DNA of 64,000 bases from Acetobacteraceae bacterium H6797. GTDB lineage: Bacteria > Pseudomonadota > Alphaproteobacteria > Acetobacterales > Acetobacteraceae. Where the stretch lies: the NCBI GenBank assembly GCA_015223225.1, contig JADFCQ010000007.1:62001-126000 (forward strand). The letters are read 5' to 3'. The translations under genes and the position numbers were made by a program. The stretch's first letter is position 1. Every line of letters starts with the position of its first letter. Below the pieces are notes generated by a model that ran no database searches, was not told the DNA's origin, and was given only the letters and a program-made list of their open reading frames with translations. Below, piece after piece: positions 32,140 to 40,751 of this stretch.

Positions 32140-33120
32140 ATGTACCGTCGCAGCCTCCTGCGCGCGGCGCTGGCCGCGCCCGCGGTTTCAGCCCTGGCGG
32201 CCCCGGCCCTCCGGGCGCAGACCTTCGATCACCCCATCCGCATCATCGTCCCCAACGCGCCCGGCGGCACGAGCGACATTCTCGCCCGCCTCATCGCGCC
32301 CGATCTCACCAAGGCGCTGGGCCAATCCGTCGTCGTCGAGAACCGCGCGGGGGCGGCGGGCAATATCGGCGCCGATTTCGTCGCCAAGAGCCCGCCCGAC
32401 GGCCACACCATCCTGCTGATGGATGTCTCGACGCTGGCCATCAACCCCTCGCTCTTCCCCCGCATGCCCTTCGACGTGCAGAAGGATCTCGCGCCGGTCA
32501 GCATGCTGCTCTACGCGCCCTATCTGCTGGCGGCGAAGAATGCCCTGCCGGTGAAGGATGTGGCCGAACTGCGCGCCTATGCGCGGGCCAATGGCGGTCG
32601 GGGCCTGAACATGGCCAATGCGGGCGTCGGCAGCCTCACCCATCTCACCAGCGTCGAGGTCGGCAGTTACCTCGGCGGCGAGCCGGTGCATGTCCCCTAT
32701 CGCGGCGGCGCCCCCGCGCTGACGGCCGTGGTGAGCGGCGAGGCCGATGTCATCATCAATGGCGCGACGGCGACCCAGCCCTATGTGGTCAACGGGCAGA
32801 TGAAGGGCCTGGCCGTCTCGGGGCCCAAGCGCCTCACGGCCCTGCCGAATGTGCCCACCTTCAAGGAAGCGGGCCTGCCGATGGACGATGCCGGCACCTG
32901 GCAGGGGCTTATGGTCGCGGGCAATACGCCGCGCCCGGTGATCGAGCGCCTGGTGAAGGAGACCAAGGCGATCACCGAGCAATCCAACATCGCCGCGAAA
33001 TTCGCCGATCTGGGCGGCGAGGCCCGGGTGGAGGGGGCTGACTCCTTCCGCGCCTGGCTCGCCAAGGCGACCGACGAATTCGGCGCCATCGTCCGCAAGA
33101 ACAACATCAAGCCGGAGTAG
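32140..33120 (+). CDS. Bug/TctC-type tripartite tricarboxylate transporter binding protein
   Basis: 326 aa. Signal peptide (MYRRSLLRAALAAPAVSALAA, cleaved near LRAQ), then FDHPIRIIVPNAPGGTSDILARLIAPDLTKALGQSVVVENRAGAAG, the family's ligand-loop signature. These periplasmic proteins bind carboxylates, often for TctAB-type carriers; many are orphans. It is followed 8 bases later by an Ldh-type dehydrogenase, so uptake or sensing of a hydroxy acid is plausible. GGGGAGAAG precedes the ATG. Confidence 0.95.
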   Translation: MYRRSLLRAALAAPAVSALAAPALRAQTFDHPIRIIVPNAPGGTSDILARLIAPDLTKALGQSVVVENRAGAAGNIGADFVAKSPPDGHTILLMDVSTLAINPSLFPRMPFDVQKDLAPVSMLLYAPYLLAAKNALPVKDVAELRAYARANGGRGLNMANAGVGSLTHLTSVEVGSYLGGEPVHVPYRGGAPALTAVVSGEADVIINGATATQPYVVNGQMKGLAVSGPKRLTALPNVPTFKEAGLPMDDAGTWQGLMVAGNTPRPVIERLVKETKAITEQSNIAAKFADLGGEARVEGADSFRAWLAKATDEFGAIVRKNNIKPE

Positions 33121-33128
33121 GCCTCGCG

Positions 33129-34196
33129 ATGAGCATTGTCATGTCGCCCAGCAGCACGCGCTTCCCGCCCGAGGCCCTGGAGGCCCATGTCACCCGGCTC
33201 TTCGAGGCCGCGGGGATGGAGCCCGCAAAGGCCGCCTCGGTCGGGCGCCTGCTGGTGCTGACCGACATGATGGGCCGCCGCACCCATGGGGTGGCCCAAT
33301 GCGATGCCTATCTGAAGGAAGTCACCGAGGGCCGCATGGCGAAGGCTGCTGGCCCGGAGGTAATCAAGGATACCGGCGGCACGCTGGTGTGGGATGGAAA
33401 CTACCTTCCCGGCCTCTGGCTGGTGGAGGAGGCCATGCGCCAGGGCTTCTCCCGCCTGCCGGAGCACGGCGTCTTCACCTTCGCGATGCGGCGCAGCCAT
33501 CATATCGGCTGCCTCGCGGCGCTGGCGAAAATGGCGACCGACCGGGGCTTCTACGTGATGGTCGCCTCCTCGGGGCCGCATAGTACGATCGTGGCCCCCT
33601 TCGGCGGGCGCGAGGCGCTGTTCAGCCCCAATCCCTTCGCCTTCGGCATCCCGACCAGCGCGAACCCGATGCTGGTCGATATCTCCGCCTCCATCACCAC
33701 CGTCTCCATGACGCGGGAGAAGGCGGCGGCGGGCGAGCAATTCGCCCATCCCTGGCTGCTGGATGCCGCCGGCCGCCCGACCCGCGACCCGACGGTGATG
33801 GAAAGCGCCACCGACAAGGGCAGCCTGATGCTGCTGGGCGGGGAGGAGGCGGGGCATAAGGGCTTCGGCCTCGCCTTGATGGTCGAGGCGCTGACCCAGG
33901 GCCTCGCGGGCCATGGCCGGCGCGACGTGCCGAAGCAATGGGGGGCCAGCGTCTATATGCAGCTGATTGACCCCGGCGCCTTCGCGGGGCGCGATGCCTT
34001 TCTCGCGCAGATGGATTTCCTGGCCGAGCGCTGCCGCGCCAATGCGCCGATCGACCCCGACCGGCCAGTGCGCCTGCCGGGCGACCAGGCCGCCCGCGGC
34101 ATTGCCGAGGCCGAGGCCCGCGGCGTGGCGCTGACGGAGAAGATGCTCTCCTCCCTCAGCACCTGGGCGGCCCGCCTGGGCGTGCCGCCGCTCTAA
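33129..34196 (+). CDS. Ldh-family (type-2 malate/L-lactate) dehydrogenase
   Basis: 355 aa. The family has its own NAD(P)-binding fold, not a Rossmann fold. Motifs are DMMGRRTHGVAQC, RRSHHIGCLAALAKMATDRGFYVMVASSG, NPFAFGIPTS, and LGGEEAGHKGFGLALMVEALTQGLAG. It oxidises a 2-hydroxy acid or reduces a 2-oxo acid (malate, lactate, ureidoglycolate, sulfolactate); the exact substrate cannot be told. It is co-transcribed with the Bug protein under the LysR regulator and ends three bases from the convergent receptor gene. Confidence 0.92.
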   Translation: MSIVMSPSSTRFPPEALEAHVTRLFEAAGMEPAKAASVGRLLVLTDMMGRRTHGVAQCDAYLKEVTEGRMAKAAGPEVIKDTGGTLVWDGNYLPGLWLVEEAMRQGFSRLPEHGVFTFAMRRSHHIGCLAALAKMATDRGFYVMVASSGPHSTIVAPFGGREALFSPNPFAFGIPTSANPMLVDISASITTVSMTREKAAAGEQFAHPWLLDAAGRPTRDPTVMESATDKGSLMLLGGEEAGHKGFGLALMVEALTQGLAGHGRRDVPKQWGASVYMQLIDPGAFAGRDAFLAQMDFLAERCRANAPIDPDRPVRLPGDQAARGIAEAEARGVALTEKMLSSLSTWAARLGVPPL

Positions 34197-34199
34197 CAT

Positions 34200-36401
34200 T
34201 TACCAGCGATACTTCACCCCGGCGAAGACCTGGCGGCCATAGCCATAGGCGCACCAGCTTCCGTAGTAGCAGGAGGCCACATAGGTCTTGTCGAAGAGGT
34301 TCTGCGCGTTGACGTAGGCCTGCGCGCCCTGAAGACTGGGGATCGCGCGGCCCAGGTCGTAATTCACCGTCGCATCGGCGAGCAGGAAGCTGCGGACCTT
34401 GAACTCGTTGTTGTCGCTCCAGGTCTGGCCGGTATAGCGCGCGCCGGCCCCGAGCGACAGGCCGCTGAGCGGCCCGTCATTGAAGGTGTAATAGGCCCAG
34501 GCCGAGCCCTGGTGCTCGGGCACTGCCGGCAGATGCTTGCCCGAGCCCGCCGGGCGCTCGGCCGTATAGACCGTATCCAGCCAAGTATAGCTGGCCGTGA
34601 GGTTCAGCGACTCCGTCAGGCTGTATTTCGCTTCCAACTCCAGGCCCTGCGAGCGCGCGGAGCCTGTCTGGAAGGTCTGCCCCGAGGACGTATAGACCTG
34701 CAGGTTGTTGCGCTTGAGGTTGAAGAGGGCGGCGGTGAAGAGCGCGTTGATGCCTGTCGGCTGATACTTGATGCCGACCTCGTATTGCTGGCCCTCTTCC
34801 GGCACGAAGGGCTTGTTCGTGCTGCTGTCGATGCCGACCAGCGGCACGAAGGATTGCGTAAGGCTCACATAGGGCGCGATGCCGTTATCGAAGACATAGG
34901 TGAGGCCGACGCGGCCGGTGAAGGCGCTGTCGGAATTCGAGCTGCGCGACGGGGCCTCGACTTCGAGCGTGCTCGAGCTATTGCTCACCCAGTCCTGCCG
35001 CCCGCCCACCGTCAGGATGAAATTACCCAGCCGGGCCTGATCCTGCGCGTAGAGCCCGTATTGGTTCGAATGGACCCGGACGAGGGAGCGCACCGGGTCC
35101 TCGATCGCGACATTGTAGACCGGGTTGAAAATATCGAGATCGGGGGCCGAGCCGAAGCCGACGCGATAATCCGAATTCAGATGCTTGTAGTCGAAACCTG
35201 CCAGGACGGTATGCGTCACCGGGCCGGTGAAGAACCTGCCCTCGATCTGATTATCGATCTGGAAAGTGTTCAGATAGTCCGTCGAAGCCGCAGTGCCGCG
35301 CACGAGGGTGCGGTCATCATCCATGAGATAGCTGCCATAGACGCTTTTGTAATCCTGCGTGAGATAGAACCAGCGGGCGTTGGAGCGGACCTTCCAATCC
35401 TCGTTGAAACGGTGCTCGAACTGATAGCCGAGCGCCATTTGCGTGCGGTCGAAATTCTCGAAATTCGGGTCACCATCATAAAAGCTGCGCGAGAGCCTGC
35501 CATATGGATTCGATAGCACGGTGCCCACCGGTGGCACGCTGCCATAGGAGGTGCTTTTCGGGTCGTGCTGATAGAGGCCGTAGAGCGTGAAGGTATTGTC
35601 GTTGTCCGGCCGCCAGGTGAAGGAGGGTGCGATGGCGATGCGCTCATTGCGCGTCTGCGACACCTGCCCGTCTTCAGCGCGCCCGATGGCCGTCAGGCGG
35701 TAGGAGAAGCGCCCGTCTTCGGTGAGCGGCCCACCCAGATCGAGCGACAGCTGCTGGTGGCGGAAATTGCCGAATTCGATGCCGATTTCATGCACCGGCA
35801 CGAGCGAGGGCAGGCGGCTTTCCTGGTTCAGCAACCCGCCGGCAGCTGCCTGGCCGTAGAGAACCGAGGTGGGGCCGCGCAGCACCTCGATCCGCTGCAT
35901 GAGATAGGGGTCGAGCTGGGGAATGCCGTAATAGTCGTTCCCGATCAGCTTCAATCCGTTCCAGTAGGTATCGGCATCGAAGCCCCGGACTTTCAGCATG
36001 TCGTAGCGCGTGGCGATGCCACCGCGCGTCTCGGGCGTGATGCCGGCGGTGTAGCGGAGGGCGCCGTTGAGCGTCTGGGCGTTCTGCTGGTCGAGCTGAT
36101 CGCGGGTGACGACCGAGATGGACTGCGGCACCTCGATGATCGGTGTGTCGGTCTTGGCGCCCGTCGAATTGCGCGTGGCGACATAGCCCTGGACGGGGCT
36201 GAAAGCCGTCTCGGCCTGGCCCGAGACGCTGATCTCGGGCAGCCGCACCGGAGCGGGGTCGGCAGCCGGGGCGGCATTCGGCACGGCGCCCGGGGCCGCG
36301 GTCTGTGCCATCGCAGCACCGCTCACGGCGGCGCCGGAGAGGAGAATGACGCCCGGCAGGGCTTTGCGCAGCGGTGATCGGGTTCGTGAGGGGCCGGACA
36401 T
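34200..36401 (-). CDS. TonB-dependent siderophore receptor
   Basis: 733 aa outer-membrane receptor. Signal peptide to about AMAQ, then a plug domain with VRLPEISVSGQAETA, TPIIEVPQSISVVTRDQLDQQNAQTLNGALRYTAGI and IEVLRGPTSVLYGQAAAGGLLN. The barrel ends with the aromatic GRQVFAGVKYRW, whose final W suits BAM recognition. It belongs to the FhuA/FpvA-like class that imports ferric siderophores, perhaps hydroxamates. ATG 36401 has GGAGG eight bases upstream. A Fur-box-like site lies in the spacer shared with the divergent binding-protein gene. Confidence 0.95.
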   Translation of the reverse strand: MSGPSRTRSPLRKALPGVILLSGAAVSGAAMAQTAAPGAVPNAAPAADPAPVRLPEISVSGQAETAFSPVQGYVATRNSTGAKTDTPIIEVPQSISVVTRDQLDQQNAQTLNGALRYTAGITPETRGGIATRYDMLKVRGFDADTYWNGLKLIGNDYYGIPQLDPYLMQRIEVLRGPTSVLYGQAAAGGLLNQESRLPSLVPVHEIGIEFGNFRHQQLSLDLGGPLTEDGRFSYRLTAIGRAEDGQVSQTRNERIAIAPSFTWRPDNDNTFTLYGLYQHDPKSTSYGSVPPVGTVLSNPYGRLSRSFYDGDPNFENFDRTQMALGYQFEHRFNEDWKVRSNARWFYLTQDYKSVYGSYLMDDDRTLVRGTAASTDYLNTFQIDNQIEGRFFTGPVTHTVLAGFDYKHLNSDYRVGFGSAPDLDIFNPVYNVAIEDPVRSLVRVHSNQYGLYAQDQARLGNFILTVGGRQDWVSNSSSTLEVEAPSRSSNSDSAFTGRVGLTYVFDNGIAPYVSLTQSFVPLVGIDSSTNKPFVPEEGQQYEVGIKYQPTGINALFTAALFNLKRNNLQVYTSSGQTFQTGSARSQGLELEAKYSLTESLNLTASYTWLDTVYTAERPAGSGKHLPAVPEHQGSAWAYYTFNDGPLSGLSLGAGARYTGQTWSDNNEFKVRSFLLADATVNYDLGRAIPSLQGAQAYVNAQNLFDKTYVASCYYGSWCAYGYGRQVFAGVKYRW

Positions 36402-36467
36402 TCTTAAATCCTCCGCGATGGGCCCTCCCGGGCGAGTCGCCGGAGGGAAACGGCGCCCTGTAACGCG

Positions 36468-36486
36468 AATGAAAGTGATTCTCAAT
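36468..36486. promoter_or_regulatory. Fur-box-like operator
   Basis: The 19 bases AATGAAAGTGATTCTCAAT have, on the minus strand, the familiar ATTGAGAATCA half followed by a degenerate TTTCATT half. The site lies in the 125-base spacer between the divergent receptor and iron-siderophore binding-protein genes. Iron-dependent Fur (or alphaproteobacterial Irr/Mur-type) repression of both genes is the obvious reading. Confidence 0.65.
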
Positions 36487-36526
36487 ACTAGTTACGACTC
36501 GCCGCGATCCGTGATAAGCGCCGCTC

Positions 36527-37558
36527 ATGGACACCTGCACGCCGCAGAAGGACAGCCGCATTCTCACCCGCCGGGCTGCCCTTGCCACCTTCTCCGCCAG
36601 CTTGGCCGTTGGCCTCGGTTCCCGCGCTGCCCTCGCCGACGGGGAGGTCCGCATCGACCACGTCTATGGCCGGACGGTGCTCACGGCGCCGCCCAAGCGC
36701 GTCGTCTCCATCGGATTCAACACGCAGGATACGATCCTCGCCCTCGGCACGAGGCCCATCGCCGTGCGCCGCTGGTTCGGCGAGCAGCCGGGCGAGATCT
36801 GGCCCTGGGCCAAACCCTATCTCCAGGGTCCGCTGCCCGAGGTGCTTGCGGGCGAATTGTCGGTCGAGGCCATTGCCGCGCTGGAGCCCGATCTGGTGGT
36901 GGGCATCGGCTCAGGCCTGTCGCGCGAGCAGTATGACGTGCTCTCCCGCATCGCACCTGTGCTGATGCAGGGGAAGGATGATCCTACCTACGGCACGCCC
37001 TGGGACGAGGTGGCGCGCCGCGTCGGCCGCGCCCTGGGCAAGGATGCCCTGGCCGACAGCCTCATCGCCCGCACGCGGGAGAGCTTCGGCGCGGCCCGGG
37101 CCCGCCACCCCGCCTGGGCCGGCAAGACCGCCGTCGCGGCCTATGCGCGGGGTGGCGAGCCGGGGGCCTTCACCGCTATCGACACCCGCAGCCGCTTCCT
37201 GGCCGAATTGGGCTTCAAGCCGACGCCGGGGCTGGAGCGAGTGAGCATCGGCGGCAATTTTTACGTGAAGCTGACGCCGGAAGACCTTTCGCCGCTCGAT
37301 GCGGATCTGCTGGTCTGGATCTCGGCCGTCGAGGACGTGCCCTCCATCACCGGCCTGGCGATGCGCCGCTTCCTGCGCGCGCATACCGAGGGGCGGGAGG
37401 TGCTGCCGAGCCCGCTGGTGGCCTCGGCGCTCTCCTTCGGCAGCGTCATCTCGCTGCCCTATGCGCTCGCCGCACTGGAGGATGAGTTGGCGGCGGCACT
37501 TGATGGCGACCCGGCGACGCCCGTGCCCTCCGCTGTCGCGGCGGGGCTGACGGGCTAG
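36527..37558 (+). CDS. Iron-siderophore ABC transporter substrate-binding protein
   Basis: 343 aa. N-terminus with RRAALATFSASLAVG, an Arg-Arg export signal ending near ALAD. The mature start EVRIDHVYGRTVLTAPPKRVVSIGFNTQDTILALG is the FecB/FhuD class III (single long helix) pattern; LEPDLVVGIGSG and LSPLDADLLVWIS follow. It delivers ferric siderophore from the periplasm to an inner-membrane ABC permease. No permease or ATPase gene follows, so that part must be elsewhere. It is divergent from the TonB receptor with the Fur-like site between them. Confidence 0.93.
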   Translation: MDTCTPQKDSRILTRRAALATFSASLAVGLGSRAALADGEVRIDHVYGRTVLTAPPKRVVSIGFNTQDTILALGTRPIAVRRWFGEQPGEIWPWAKPYLQGPLPEVLAGELSVEAIAALEPDLVVGIGSGLSREQYDVLSRIAPVLMQGKDDPTYGTPWDEVARRVGRALGKDALADSLIARTRESFGAARARHPAWAGKTAVAAYARGGEPGAFTAIDTRSRFLAELGFKPTPGLERVSIGGNFYVKLTPEDLSPLDADLLVWISAVEDVPSITGLAMRRFLRAHTEGREVLPSPLVASALSFGSVISLPYALAALEDELAAALDGDPATPVPSAVAAGLTG

Positions 37559-37636
37559 GGCGGGCCGCCATTCAGCCCGCGGGCCGGTCTGACGGTGCTG
37601 ACTGTCGATCGGCCCTAGGCGGCGTGCTGCCAGGGC

Positions 37637-37993
37637 TCAGGCGTCGGCGGCGACGTAGATTTTCTTCACCGTCTCGATCGTGCGCCACACGCCCTTGAAG
37701 CCGGGCTTCATGACGAAACTATCCCCGGCCTTGTAGCGCTTGGGCTCCTGGCCGTCTTCGAGAAGTTCCACGACGCCTTCGAGAAGGTAGCAGAATTCGA
37801 AGGTGGTGCCCTTCATTGAGACGCTCTCGCCCGGCGTGGATTCCCAGATGCCGGTGCGGATCTTGCCGTCGCGCTCGACATCTAGCAGCCAGGTCTTGCT
37901 CGACGGGTCACCGGAGATGAGCTTCTCGGGCGCGGGCTTGGCCAGCTTGGGCTCGAAGGCGGGATTCTGGTCGATGGTCTTGATGAGGGACAT
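37637..37993 (-). CDS. Cupin domain protein (tandem paralogue 1)
   Basis: 118 aa. It shares with the next gene the run GTTFEFCYLLEGVVELLEDG and KAGDSFVMKPGFKGVWRTIETVKKIYV. This is the (S)-ureidoglycine aminohydrolase/EutQ-like cupin pattern, in which an early Glu replaces the first His of the metal motif. Cytosolic, substrate unknown. The N-terminus MSLIKTIDQNPAFEPKLAKP corresponds to MSLLQTIDTNPQFEPEHSKC in its neighbour, which fixes the start. Confidence 0.85.
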   Translation of the reverse strand: MSLIKTIDQNPAFEPKLAKPAPEKLISGDPSSKTWLLDVERDGKIRTGIWESTPGESVSMKGTTFEFCYLLEGVVELLEDGQEPKRYKAGDSFVMKPGFKGVWRTIETVKKIYVAADA

Positions 37994-38094
37994 GCGGGCT
38001 CTGTCTTTCTCGGGTGAGAAGGTGAGCCTCGCAGTGCCGGCGCGGCAGATTCGGCTGAAGATGGCCGCTGCAACGGCATCTCCCGCCGAAAGCG

Positions 38095-38448
38095 CTATTC
38101 CACGATGACGTAGATCTTCTTCACCGTCTCGATGGTCTTCCACACGCCCTTGTAGCCGGGCTTCATGATGAAGCTGTCGCCGGCCTTGTAGCGCACGGGC
38201 TCTTTGCCCTCCTCGGTCAGTTCCACGACGCCTTCCAGGATGTGGCAGAACTCGAAGGTCGTGCCCTTGATGGAGCGGTTCTCGCCCGGGGTCGCCTGCC
38301 AGATGCCGGTATGGATGCTGTCGTCGCGGGAGGCATCGAGCGCCCAGGTCTTGAAGCTGGGATCACCGGAAATGAGCTTCTCCGGCGCGCATTTGGAATG
38401 CTCGGGCTCGAATTGCGGGTTGGTGTCGATGGTCTGGAGGAGGGACAT
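38095..38448 (-). CDS. Cupin domain protein (tandem paralogue 2)
   Basis: 117 aa. Aligns end to end with the gene just downstream: PEKLISGDPSFKTWALDASRDD, GTTFEFCHILEGVVELTEEG, YKAGDSFIMKPGYKGVWKTIETVKKIYV. The pair clearly arose by tandem duplication; divergence is moderate, so the copies have probably been kept for different partners or conditions. AAGGAAC precedes the ATG. The 101-base spacer to paralogue 1 has no obvious terminator. Confidence 0.85.
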   Translation of the reverse strand: MSLLQTIDTNPQFEPEHSKCAPEKLISGDPSFKTWALDASRDDSIHTGIWQATPGENRSIKGTTFEFCHILEGVVELTEEGKEPVRYKAGDSFIMKPGYKGVWKTIETVKKIYVIVE

Positions 38449-38470
38449 CCGGTTCCTTGCTTGCAGACGG

Positions 38471-38770
38471 TCAGCCTGCGCGGCCTTTACGCAGCAGGAA
38501 CCAGATGCACAAGCCCAGCCAGAGGATGCTGCCGTTATCGGCCCAGCCCGCGATCTGCTTCATGCGCGGGGCGTAGGAGTCCAGCAGCGCCCAGGCGAGG
38601 AGGAACATCACGCCATTGGCGATGGCCAGCACGAGGCCGCGCCACATCAGGCGCTCGTGGCGTATAAGGCCGCCGACGATGGCCGTGATGAGGAAGGCGC
38701 CGCCGAGAAGGATGCTGACACCGAGCAGGATGATGCCGTTGAAGGTATTGGGGCCGATCACGTCGCTCAT
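38471..38770 (-). CDS. Small three-helix membrane protein
   Basis: 99 aa with hydrophobic segments at about 12-34, 42-62 and 78-95 and a basic end (LLRKGRAG). Start MSDVIGPNTFNGIILLGVS at 38770; upstream in-frame residues come from the repeat region and are not protein-like. It lies upstream of the tandem cupins on the same strand, 22 bases away, so they may form one operon. No known family recognised. Confidence 0.65.
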   Translation of the reverse strand: MSDVIGPNTFNGIILLGVSILLGGAFLITAIVGGLIRHERLMWRGLVLAIANGVMFLLAWALLDSYAPRMKQIAGWADNGSILWLGLCIWFLLRKGRAG

Positions 38771-38789
38771 GGGTATTTTCTCGGGGGAT

Positions 38790-38843
38790 GAGAGGGGCCT
38801 TGCCCCTCTCAAACTCTCCCCACCAAAGGCCTGAGGCCTTTGG
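38790..38843 (-). repeat. Double-hairpin repeat, copy 2
   Basis: Hairpin A: GAGAGGGGC-CTT-GCCCCTCTC (38790-38810). Spacer AAACTCTCCCCA. Hairpin B: CCAAAGGCC-TGA-GGCCTTTGG (38823-38843). Same order, loop sizes and spacer character as copy 1 but with different stem bases, and inverted relative to copy 3 next to it. Confidence 0.7.
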
Positions 38844-38865
38844 AAACCCGTCAATTGATCGCGGT

Positions 38866-38915
38866 GCAGGGGGTCGCACCCCCTGCCGGGGAGTTTGAGG
38901 GGCAGAGCCCCTCAA
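38866..38915 (+). repeat. Double-hairpin repeat, copy 3
   Basis: Hairpin B: GCAGGGGGT-CGC-ACCCCCTGC (38866-38886). Spacer CGGGGAGT. Hairpin A: TTGAGGGGC-AGA-GCCCCTCAA (38895-38915). Stems are perfect. It is oriented opposite to copy 2, so the two flank a 22-base centre in the spacer between the M20 hydrolase and the membrane protein. Confidence 0.7.
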
Positions 38916-38923
38916 GATGACGA

Positions 38924-38951
38924 CTGGAGTTTGAGGGGCGGAGCCCCTCAA
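38924..38951 (+). repeat. Double-hairpin repeat, half copy
   Basis: Only the end of the spacer (CTGGAGT) and hairpin A (TTGAGGGGC-GGA-GCCCCTCAA, 38931-38951) are present, one base from the M20 hydrolase stop. It differs from hairpin A of the adjacent copy only in the loop, suggesting local duplication and a role as that gene's transcript end. Confidence 0.65.
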
Positions 38952-38952
38952 G

Positions 38953-40131
38953 TTATGCCTTCGGCAGTTCCTTCTCGACCAGCTGCGCGAAGAAGGACGC
39001 GCCCACCGGCAGAAGATCGTCGTTGAAGTCGTAGCGCGGGTGATGGACCGAGGTGCCGTGGCTGCCATCGGGCGCGCGCTGGCCGAGCTGGATGAAGGCG
39101 CCGGGCCGGGCCAGCAGCATGAAGGAGAAATCCTCGCCGCCCATCACGGGCGGATAGTCGGTCTCCACCTTGCCATCGCCCAGCAGGCCGAGCAGCGCAC
39201 GCTCGGCGCGGCCCGCCTCTTCGGCATGGTTGATGGTGGGCGGGTAGTTGCGCTGATAGTCGAATTCCGCGACGGCATCATGCGCCTCGGCGGTATTCTC
39301 GATGATCTTGCGCATCATCGCCTCCGTCGCGTCCTGCACCTCGGGCAGCAGGGTGCGGACGGTGCCGGCCAGCATGGCTTCATCGGGGATCACGTTCATC
39401 GCCGAGCCCGCATGGAACTGGGTGATGGAGACGACGACGCTGCCCAGCGGGTCCGTCCGGCGGGAGGCGATGCTCTGCAGGGCCGTGACGATCTGCGCGC
39501 CGATCACGACCGGGTCGATCGCGAGATGCGGCATGGCGCCGTGGCCGCCCTTGCCCTTGATCTTGACGGTGAAAAGATCGGCCGCGGCCATGATCGGGCC
39601 GGGGCGGACGGCCGCGGTGCCGAGCGGGCGCGTCGGGTCGTTGTGAACGCCGTAGACGGCATCGCAAGGGAAGCGCTCGAAGATCTTCTCTTCCACCATC
39701 ACGCGGCCGCCGCCGCCGCCCTCTTCGGCGGGCTGGAAGATGAAGTTGACGGTGCCGGCGAAGTTCCTGGTTTCCGCGAGATACTTGGCGGCGCCCAGGA
39801 GCATGGTGGTATGGCCGTCATGGCCGCAGGCATGCATCACGCCGGGGTTCTGGCTCTTATAGGCCAGGTCCTCGGTCAGCTCCTGCATGGGCAGGGCATC
39901 CATATCGGCGCGCAGGCCGATGGAGCCCTTGCCGGGCTGGCCGCGCAGCACGCCGACCACGCCGGTGCCGGCGATGTTGCGATGAACCTCGATGCCCCAT
40001 TCCTCGAGCTTCTTCGCCACGATCTCGCTCGTGCGGTGCTCGTCGAAGCCGAGTTCGGGATGGGCGTGGATGTCGCGGCGCCATTCGGTCATCTCGGCCT
40101 GAAGCGCTGCGATGCGATTGGTGATGGGCAT
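38953..40131 (-). CDS. M20-family amidohydrolase (hippurate hydrolase/N-acyl-amino-acid type)
   Basis: 392 aa. Typical M20D pattern: [79 protein letters not shown] and GGEDFSFML, which together give the di-metal ligands and catalytic Glu. It removes acyl groups from amino acids or hydrolyses related amides in the cytosol; the true substrate is uncertain. Monocistronic; the double-hairpin repeats lie just downstream. Confidence 0.93.
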   Translation of the reverse strand: MPITNRIAALQAEMTEWRRDIHAHPELGFDEHRTSEIVAKKLEEWGIEVHRNIAGTGVVGVLRGQPGKGSIGLRADMDALPMQELTEDLAYKSQNPGVMHACGHDGHTTMLLGAAKYLAETRNFAGTVNFIFQPAEEGGGGGRVMVEEKIFERFPCDAVYGVHNDPTRPLGTAAVRPGPIMAAADLFTVKIKGKGGHGAMPHLAIDPVVIGAQIVTALQSIASRRTDPLGSVVVSITQFHAGSAMNVIPDEAMLAGTVRTLLPEVQDATEAMMRKIIENTAEAHDAVAEFDYQRNYPPTINHAEEAGRAERALLGLLGDGKVETDYPPVMGGEDFSFMLLARPGAFIQLGQRAPDGSHGTSVHHPRYDFNDDLLPVGASFFAQLVEKELPKA

Positions 40132-40265
40132 AGGACTCGGCTTTCACGCTGCGGATTCGGGCGAGTTTGAAGCGCCGCGGCGGCGAGGGCCAGTGGTGAA
40201 ACGCTGGCTGCGCGGGCCGGAAGGCGGGGCTGGCGACCTCGGAACGTTCCCGGCATGATCGGCGC

Positions 40266-40649
40266 ATGGCACCGAGCATCACCCCGATCTATGCGGCGCT
40301 TCTGGCGTTGATCTATCTCTTCCTCTGCGGCCGTATCTCACTGAGGCGGCGGGCGCGGAACATCCTCATCGGGCTCGGCGGCGATGCCGAGCTGGAGCGG
40401 CGGGTGCGCGTGCAGGGGAATTTCATCGAATACGTGCCCTTCGCCCTGCTTCTCATCCTGATGGCGGAGCTGCGCGGCGCGCCGGGCCTGGTGCTGAACG
40501 GGCTGGGCCTGGCGCTGCTGCTCGGGCGCAGCCTGCATGCCTGGGGCTTCTCCCAGGGCGAGGGGGAAGACCTGCGCTTCCGCTTCGCCGGGATGGTGCT
40601 GACCTTCACGGCACTGATGGGCGGCGCGCTGGCGGCGGTGTGGGGCTGA
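40266..40649 (+). CDS. MAPEG-family membrane protein
   Basis: 127 aa with four hydrophobic helices. ARNILIGLGGDAELERRVRVQGNFIEYVPFALLLILMAELRG is the diagnostic MAPEG (membrane-associated eicosanoid and glutathione metabolism) signature with the conserved ERxxRxxxNxxE pattern. Bacterial members are proposed glutathione-dependent membrane enzymes. It lies between convergent or divergent singletons and gives no operon clue. Confidence 0.9.
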   Translation: MAPSITPIYAALLALIYLFLCGRISLRRRARNILIGLGGDAELERRVRVQGNFIEYVPFALLLILMAELRGAPGLVLNGLGLALLLGRSLHAWGFSQGEGEDLRFRFAGMVLTFTALMGGALAAVWG

Positions 40650-40714
40650 GGCGGATGCGCCCAAGGTGCATTGATGGTGGAGAGGGCGCTTATCGCGCCC
40701 GCTGACGCCTCAGC
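40645..40714. terminator. Nested inverted repeat between convergent genes
   Basis: Outer arms GCTGAGGCG (40645-40653) and CGCCTCAGC (40706-40714) enclose an inner hairpin GGGCGC-TTATC-GCGCCC (40684-40700). It starts within the last codons of the MAPEG gene and lies before the convergent metallopeptidase stop. No T tract, so the terminator role is inferred from position. Confidence 0.4.
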
Positions 40715-40751
40715 GCCCTAACACACTTCGCTCCGCGATCCTTATGCCGCC

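Noticed and set aside
38790-38951. CRISPR-like or tandem repeat array
   Set aside because: The units are self-complementary hairpins in mixed orientation with diverged stems, not identical direct repeats with unique spacers.
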